Shown: positions 57,893 to 64,000 of the stretch, in pieces | How the letters are laid out: every line of letters begins with the position of its first letter | Position numbering within the stretch: the first letter of the stretch is position 1 | NCBI RefSeq assembly: GCF_030247195.1 | Contig: NC_080671.1 | Location: 210,055,945-210,119,944 of the forward strand | Direction: 5' to 3' | Source: Topomyia yanbarensis | Taxonomy: Eukaryota; Arthropoda; Insecta; Diptera; Culicidae | Length of the DNA: 64,000 nucleotides | Position numbers and translations under genes: made by a program | The notes under the pieces: generated by a model | The model's database searches: none | What the model was told of the DNA's origin: nothing | What the model saw: the letters and a program-made list of their open reading frames with translations, nothing else

Positions 57893-58091
57893 ATGCCCTG
57901 TACCAACCAGACCGCTCGTAAGTCCACCGGAGGAAAGGCTCCCCGCAAGCAGTTGGCAAGGTTGGCAACGAAGGCCGTGTAAAAGTGCCCCAGTCACGGT
58001 TGGCGTTAAGAAGCCTCATCGCTACCGAACAGAAACTGTCGCCCTGCGAAAAATTCACAGCTATCAGAAATCGAGCGGGCCTAAATTGTGA
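57893..58091 (+). pseudogene. Histone H3 pseudogene (N-terminal tail and start of the fold)
   Basis: From ATG 57893 the translation resembles the H3 tail: [17 protein letters not shown] is exact, Lys4 is Asn, and two residues are inserted after QLA. A frameshift follows, and [17 protein letters not shown] and YQKSS continue to about residue 57, where a stop occurs (58089-58091). The histone-fold helices are deleted, and a decayed hairpin (GTTGTTTTCAGGAC, about 58117-58130) follows directly. H3 would package DNA with H4; this copy is dead. It is part of a broken histone locus with H2B and H4 fragments downstream on the opposite strand. Confidence 0.9.
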
Positions 58092-58818
58092 CCCAAAATA
58101 AACCACAAACCAACAAGTTGTTTTCAGGACCAGCCAATTATAAAGTATTATTATTATACATGAAATTTTACATTGCCTTACAACCTCCCTCCCCCTTTTC
58201 TCCTGGCTTGAATAACTATCAATCTTGATGATGCTGTGCGGCGGGGGCACTAGTTTTGATCATAGTGGAAAATTTAGGTTTGCGCGTTTTTCCCAAAAGT
58301 TTTTTAGCTGTGCTGTTTTCAAGGAAGTTGTAGTTGAATTCAAAATAAAATAGTTTATTTCTATTGTCAGAGATGGACCTTCCAACGCAAACTAGTCTGG
58401 CTCGCTTGGAATCGAATTGTATGGACCAACCACTGCTTTCACAAAATCTGTTATTTTCAGTAATTGAACATTCTACACAACTAGTCACAACTATTTCCAA
58501 TCAGCGCAAAAATCGAAGTTTTTCATTCAGTACAATAGCAGATTTTCACTTTTAGAAAAACAGGCAACATTCTGGCCGAAAATTTTGAAACGGAGCACCT
58601 ATATGGAAACGTTAGAAAACGTTCGATTTTTGTAAATTGAATCATTATACTAACCTGTCTACAAATCACACAAATAACTTTTTTATTTTGTGCCATTCTA
58701 CTTGAAAGCGACGATATTGTTCACAAGTGGCTCACTTACCATCCAACGCTCTTGGCAAGCCACTTTCTGATGCTTGTAATAACAAAACTTCAATTCGATT
58801 CTTTGTCGATAAATTGAT

Positions 58819-58834
58819 GGCCCTAAAAAGGGCC
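58819..58834 (-). promoter_or_regulatory. Histone mRNA 3' stem-loop of the H2B remnant
   Basis: On the minus strand GGCCCTTTTTAGGGCC followed by ATCAA, full consensus, 24 bp after the H2B stop codon, as in working histone genes. Confidence 0.88.
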
Positions 58835-58858
58835 TTTTGTTTGGACAGTGTTCGGAAT

Positions 58859-58985
58859 TTACTTGGAGCTGGTGTATATGGTAACAGTTTTGGTGCCATC
58901 TGAGACGGCGTGCTTGGCCAACTCTTCTAACAGCAGCAAACGGACGGCGGTTTGAATTTTGCGGGAGATGCTGCAAACGAACTGC
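58859..58985 (-). pseudogene. Histone H2B pseudogene (C-terminal part)
   Basis: On the minus strand [24 protein letters not shown] and TVTIYTSSK lead to a TAA at 58859-58861. This matches the last 40 or so residues of H2B with few changes (Glu to Lys at the first motif, Pro-Gly to Leu-Glu, Lys to Ile). Upstream the similarity is lost at about 58985-59040, so about two thirds of the gene is missing. A correct 3' hairpin follows. H2B pairs with H2A in nucleosomes; this fragment cannot. Confidence 0.9.
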
Positions 58986-59425
58986 TGCATGCTGATGCTG
59001 GAAACGAACTGAGCGTGAGCAACAGCATGCTGTGTTTTTATACCTGACTACAGCACAATGTAAGCTCGTCCTTTTTTGTGTTGTCCTCAATATGTGTTCT
59101 TCGTAGCTCCACCCTTTCGTTGGTCGACCACATATTTTTGATAAAGAACAAAATTGAAATTGTGTTTCCAATACGGAGATTATCGAACACTCAGGGTAAA
59201 GAGAGTAATGTAATACGGCACCTTGGTAAAATGTTTGAGAATTGAAACTTTTTTTGAATGCGCCTAGTAAAAATGTTTTCCACTTCACTCCAGTTTGTTT
59301 CTGACCATATTTGCAATTTGCGTACTGAAATAAATCATAATTTAGGGTTTAACCCAAATTGCTCTCCAGGGAGAAACAGTCCATGAAACAGAAAATGCAA
59401 ACTTATTCTTTGAAATGATTTTGGT

Positions 59426-59441
59426 GGCCCTGAAAAGGGCC
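59426..59441 (-). promoter_or_regulatory. Histone mRNA 3' stem-loop of the H4 remnant
   Basis: On the minus strand GGCCCTTTTCAGGGCC followed by ACCAAA: perfect consensus hairpin and downstream context, 33 bp after the H4 stop. Confidence 0.9.
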
Positions 59442-59474
59442 TTTTTTATAATGATACAAGTGAGTTCTACCTTT

Positions 59475-59560
59475 TCAACCTCCAAATCCATACAAAGTGC
59501 GTCCCTGCCTCTTCAGAGTATAGACGACATTCATTGCGGTTTTGCGCTTGGCGTCCGTTA
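59475..59560 (-). pseudogene. Histone H4 pseudogene (C-terminal 27 residues)
   Basis: On the minus strand [18 protein letters not shown] then RTLYGFGG and TGA (59475-59477). Matches the H4 C-terminus with Val-Thr contracted, Asp to Asn and Ala to Thr. Everything upstream is lost at about 59560. A perfect histone hairpin follows. It lies about 0.5 kb from the H2B remnant on the same strand. Confidence 0.9.
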
Positions 59561-59599
59561 ATTTTTGAGGGGAAGTGAAAGGGAACATAAGCAAAACAA

Positions 59600-60391
59600 G
59601 TTATTTTGCTTATGTGCCTTTTCGATAATCTATTATTTCGCCAACAGCCAGGCTTCAGAATCGGCTTATTTAAGGTGTGTATAAAGCTTTGTTAGTGTCC
59701 ATTTGAAGTATTAACCAGAATTGTTTACGTTTTGTTTATCGGCCCATTTGAAATGTTCTCGTCGACTTTTGAGTGTATTAGTTTAATACTTGCACAATTA
59801 AGCATGGCGGCCGGGGCCCTTGAAGTGAACGAGCGAGAATCCTGATTCTTTGACGCACGATGAAAAGTGAGGAAAGGCCGACCTTTACGAGCGATTTATT
59901 TTTCAAATCGATTTATATACTGGAGGTTAATCCTTGCCGAGTTTTACGGGTGAAGACTTTTTAAGAAACTCTTATGCTGAAGGATTTCTGTCCGATTTTT
60001 ATGCTTGATGTTCATATCCGATTTTTATATTCTAATATGTTTGAAGAGTTTTGTAAAGCATGTTCTCTGCCGGTACCCGCATAACAGTCCCATATGCATT
60101 TTCATCACTTTTGAGTTAACCTCAGGGCTAGGTCTCATTTTTATTGTTCTATCAAATAACGCAATGAAAATTGATTTATTCAAAAAATGTACAAAAAACA
60201 TCAACTAATGTCAGTCCCCCAATATGAAAAGTACCCACATACCAGTTCACATGCATTTTAAATGAAAGCTGCAAACAATACTTATGTTATATTTGTATTG
60301 TGACATTTTTACCGGAGTACCGGCAACTATTCTTGCGAATTTTATTTTCGGTCGCTAATTTAAGAATGCGAAAGATATAGAACAAGATATA
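59600..60391. other. No gene recognised
   Basis: AT-rich. A short inverted word AAGCAAAACAAG/TTATTTTGCTT occurs at 59590-59612. Nothing coding. Confidence 0.5.
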
Positions 60392-61778
60392 AGGTTTGTT
60401 CCAGTACCAGAAGAAACTGGAAGTACTCTGGAGAAAATCGTTCCTGTACTCTCGTCTATTTTTTCTTCTTCTGGTAGCAAACCGGAGTGAAAATGAGCAA
60501 GTATTTTTTACTTCTGTTTTCTCTGGAGTGACTTCCGTGTACTGGACAAACCTATTAGGGGCCATGCATAAATGACGTAGCATTTTGGGGGGTAGGGAGG
60601 GTATACCAAATTTGTGACGAAGTGTGACAAGGGGGAGGGGAGGGTTAGAAGTTGTGCGACGTAGCATTAAGTTAAAAACCCATTGTTTGAGAAAAGAATT
60701 TAATGATCCTCGACTCCCAAGAGAAATAAATTTAAATTCAAACAAGTTACTTTAGGTAAATTTTACGATTCGGTAAATTACAAGGTAAATTTTACGATTC
60801 GCGAAATTACAACTTCGCAAAAATACGAAAAGATTTTGTATGTGGATTTAACTTGCTACTAAGCTAATGTAGCTAACTAGTAGACTTAGTTAGGAAGCTA
60901 AATTAAATTTTCACTTCGAATTCAACCACACAAAATTTAATAATTTAGATGAACGTATGGTTCTTAGAATCATTGGCAGCTGCACGATTGTGAACTGAGA
61001 GAACTTGTCTTCATGCTCCCCTTGACATATAAAATTCAAAACAAAACTATCAACACTATATTTGTCATGAAATGGGCTTATTTTGCACGCAATTTGCTGT
61101 TATAATGAAAATGTTGATAAAAGTCGTCAAATATTTTGAAAGGACATGTATTTAAAATAATTGAAAAACATGTAATTTTTTTCATCACCCGGGCGCTTTG
61201 CATGAGACGAGGGGGAGAAGGTAGGTAAATGCTACGTTATTTACGAGGGGGAGGTTAGAATTTTGTGACCAAATGCTACGAGGGGGAGGGAGGGGTCAAA
61301 AATCGCCGAAAAAAAGCTACGTCATTTGTGTATGGCCCCTATCGCTTTCTGACAGAAACAATTACAAACCAAAAATCAGGGGGACGCTGTTTAGCAAGTA
61401 TTTCGTAGCCAACATCAGCTGGACCGGACCTGCTTATCACGGTTAAACAGCAATAAATAATAACTTTTACAAACATGTCAACAACTAGTACAGGAGACAT
61501 GCGAAAGAAGCTTACCCTATATTTTCTTTTTGGGGTGAAGTAACCAAAAAACGGGGCCCAAAGTGCTGGACCGAGCCTAGATGTTGCATACGCGCAAAAT
61601 ATTTGTGATTTGACAACCACAGCCTACCCCTACCAAAATAGGTGAAGATGCTCCGGAACAAACTGGGGCAAAAAATGCTTGCTATCAGAAGAAAAAAGAG
61701 GACAAGAGAATTCAGGAACGGTTTTCTACCTGTTTGCTCCGGCGCACCTCCAGTTTCTCCTGGTACTGGAACAAACCT
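60392..61778. mobile_element. AGGTTTGTTCCAG-ended TIR element, hosting a nested element
   Basis: Ends AGGTTTGTTCCAGTACCAG at 60392 and, inverted, at 61778, with AGAAACTGGA inside each. A third inverted end (CTGGACAAACCT) at 60553 suggests a 162-bp MITE unit at 60392-60553 of the same family next to a second unit near 61640-61778. The element at 60558-61339 lies between. Duplication size unclear (AT-rich flanks). Confidence 0.65.
60558..61339. mobile_element. 782-bp GGGGCC-ended element, second copy (inverted)
   Basis: Reverse-complement match over its full length to 10511-11285, including CACCCGGGCG, AATTACATGTTTTTCAATTA (rc) and both C-rich ends. TAT follows at 61340-61342; the left flank reads TATTA. 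It is about 5% diverged from the first copy by eye. Confidence 0.87.
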
Positions 61779-62592
61779 AATATAAACGTACATATTCCGC
61801 TCTAAAAAATAGCAAATGATTAACAACTTGTCATAGTGTCTGCAGTATCTACAACTTTATCGTCGCTGAGACTACACTATATATTTCAGTCTCTAGGCAT
61901 TTTTAATTCAGGTTAAACGTCTAACTAGTGTTTTCAATCAGACGATAATCAGAGTAAATTAACCATAAATATTGTGTTCGCCTGAATGTTTTCATTTTCA
62001 GTGTTTTCCTTTCCCCGACCCTAATTGCGAACTGATAGGATATCACACAGTAGAATCATTAATTTGTTATCCAATTGTTTTTGAAAAAAAGATTATTTAA
62101 TAGTAATTCTACAAGACAAGCTGAAAACTATAGTCAAACCATGTTGACAATAATATAAATTTTACAATTATTCTCGATTTGGGTTAAAAAAGGAAGGAAG
62201 CATTCTTAGGAAGAAATGTTTGTCACAACTGTAAACTTACCCCATATTGAGAATTAAGTTAAATAGTTAATAAATTAGTTGCACATTAGAGGCAAGAAAA
62301 TAGTCGTTTGGCAGCTTTAAACACACAACTACTTGGTTTTCGACATATGTATTCAGCCGTGAGAGCTACTTTGAAGCACTTTTTGGAAGGTGTCTGTAAA
62401 TCAAATAATGCAGTGTAATTGGCTAATCTGACGGTTCGATTTTTTTTCGTTAAACTGTTCGAGAATTTTATGTTTGTCTAGTATTTTACGAAACAGAATT
62501 GATTGGTAACTCCATCCTCTTTGATATGTGTACCTCAAACGGTTGTCAAACGCCCAGCGATGCCAGATTTACAAAAGTAAATGCTATCACCT
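61779..62592. other. No gene recognised
   Basis: AT-rich, non-coding as far as can be seen. Confidence 0.5.
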
Positions 62593-62850
62593 TAGAGCAT
62601 GTTCAGGAGCGTTTCAGTTCTAGATTCATAACTTCGACGGTTCTATAATATAAAACTGAAAATTTTAAAACTAGAACTTGCTATTCCCAGCAGCAGCTTT
62701 TGCGGTTGTTCTATTCACTTTAAAATTCATGTCACGCCATGCCTTCAGAGCATGTTCAGGTGTGTTTCAGTTTTAGATTCATAATTTTGACAGTTCTATA
62801 ATATGAAACAGAAAATTTTAAAACTGGAACCTGTTGCCCCCAGCAGTAGT
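62593..62850 (+). repeat. Direct duplication, period about 152 bp
   Basis: AGAGCATGTTCAGG(A/T)G, GTTTCAGTT(C/T)TAGATTCATA, GTTCTATAATAT and GAAAATTTTAAAACT occur in both copies, ending CCCAGCAG. Probably two related small elements or one tandem duplication. Confidence 0.75.
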
Positions 62851-62869
62851 CAGTCTATTCCCAGTAAAT

Positions 62870-64000
62870 TTTGTCGAGCTCAATCGGCCCGATTATCAGG
62901 CCGATGATCGGACCGACTAAGCCTGATAACGGGCCGTTAAGAGCAGGATATCGGGTTTATATCGTGCAATTCTGCACCATTTGCATAAACCGCGTCAACC
63001 TTCGAAGATGTCAAACGCATCGACATTATCGGACCAACGTGAGCCCGATATCGAGCTATAGAAAATCGGCCGATCGACGTGCTCCCTATTTTGGTAGTCT
63101 TCTTATTTTCTTTGTTTTGGTTGTTCTTTTTTTTCAAATAAAAGCAATGAGAAAATATTGCGCTTTTTATTTATTTACATCCGTCAGCTGTTTTTTTATA
63201 ATTTAGTACCTGATAGTGCGAAAGGCCGGTATTGTCGGGAATATCCAAGTTCAGGAGCAGAATGTTTATGTCCACCGTCGTACCCACAGCCATGTTACTC
63301 GTTTTTTATTTCGCTTTTAATTTTTTCGGGCAAAACAGCTGCGTGTTAAAAAGTTTCTGTTTTATGAGTCTTCTCCAGCTAACTGCAATATCTGCTGACG
63401 TAACTCAGAAACACCATCACGGTATCGAAAGAATGGTGTTCGGACGTGCCTAATAGCAAAAAAAAAAATCTCGAAGCAGCTCTTTTTGTACTACGAGTCA
63501 GCTCGAAACTATTTTTATTTTAATTACAATTAGTTTTCGTTTCCGGATTTTCAAAATGCACTCTACTTATTTTTACCATTTTTTTGTTAACCATTTTTGT
63601 TAACGACCTATTGAGTTAATTTGTCAACAGTTTTTTCGGCATTTAATTAGCAAGGGACTGGAAGGTGAAGTATATTTTTCAATATTTAGAGCCATAGTAC
63701 TCAAGGGAGAGCAAGGTGTTGAAAGGAGAAAGTTTAGAAAAGCGTGGAAGGATCATATATGCAAGCTTAGAGCTCACCGGCGACTTAACCCTTTGTCTGC
63801 TACCGTAGTGGTCAAGGTCTTTTGGCATTAGAAATGCGAATCACCTGAGTCTACGGCATGTCCGAACAAGCGTAAAGTAACTTGTTACTTCATGCTGTCG
63901 GAACCGACAAAAAGTTAAGTCACGGTAAACTTCCACACTAAGCATTTGCGACGTTGAAACTCATTGAATGAGCCAGTTTTGTTTGTTCCCTCACCAATTG
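62870..64000. other. No gene recognised; short GGGCCGAT-type repeats at the start
   Basis: 62875-63075 has many ATCGGCC/GGCCGAT and CCCGATAT/ATATCGGG words in both orientations, as in small palindromic elements, but clean ends were not found. The rest is AT-rich with short open frames lacking domains. Confidence 0.45.

Noticed and set aside
58698..59288. 196-codon minus-strand open frame over the H2B remnant
   Set aside because: It is in a different frame from the H2B similarity and has no recognisable domain; taken as a shadow.
60392..61778. A single large autonomous transposon
   Set aside because: No transposase, and the extra inner end at 60553 shows it is small units plus a nested element.

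Overview
This window reads as insect heterochromatin or intergenic DNA. It is most likely from a culicine mosquito (Aedes/Culex type). That is inferred from the AT-rich background, the mix of BEL, gypsy, CR1, R1 and I elements with many short inverted-repeat elements, and fragments of replication-type histone genes with canonical 3' stem-loops. I found no intact host gene, no tRNA or rRNA, and no prokaryotic feature. Nearly every recognisable reading frame belongs to a broken transposable element.

Layout. 1-5262: an R1-clade fragment (1-450), a BEL/Pao reverse transcriptase fragment split by a 1465-bp hAT-like element (602-2066), and a second, longer R1-clade copy (about 2600-5262). The first 450 bases recur almost identically at 3243-3692. 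5263-5619 and 35065-35382 are two halves of one satellite-like repeat. They are separated by a single gypsy-type LTR retrotransposon of 29,445 bp (5620-35064), flanked by CGGT on both sides and transcribed on the minus strand. Its 3' LTR (left) is split by a CR1-like element (6575-22082) that itself holds at least five further elements. Its 5' LTR (right) is split by a 949-bp insertion and a 563-bp hAT-like element. Its body (22458-32221) carries gag, protease, RT, RNase H and integrase remnants, plus a nested ORF1-only non-LTR element (24745-25959). The deepest stack is satellite > gypsy > CR1 > 3.6-kb TIR element > 1.35-kb TA-flanked element > 0.33-kb MITE, six layers.

35.4-45.2 kb: a roughly 1-kb inverted repeat (37.75-38.79 against 44.2-45.19) brackets sequences bearing histone-type stem-loops, a tandem duplication, and several MITEs. 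One is the same composite TA element seen at 20.8-22.0 kb. 45.73-50.79 kb: a degenerate I-clade non-LTR element on the minus strand with ORF1, endonuclease, RT and RNase H, interrupted by a palindromic MITE. 51.8-53.4 kb: a diverged tandem array of the satellite that the gypsy element hit. 50.8-59.6 kb: remnants of a histone locus, with H3, H2B and H4 fragments, stem-loops, and short TATA-to-stem-loop units. 60.4-61.8 kb: another nested TIR element, holding a second copy of the element at 10.5 kb. The remainder to 64 kb is unassigned.

Many insertions can be checked internally. Removing the element and one copy of its target duplication restores the interrupted reading frame (BEL RT, CR1 ORF1 and ORF2, I-element RT) or matches an empty copy elsewhere in the window. 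The window therefore gives an ordered insertion history rather than a set of working genes.
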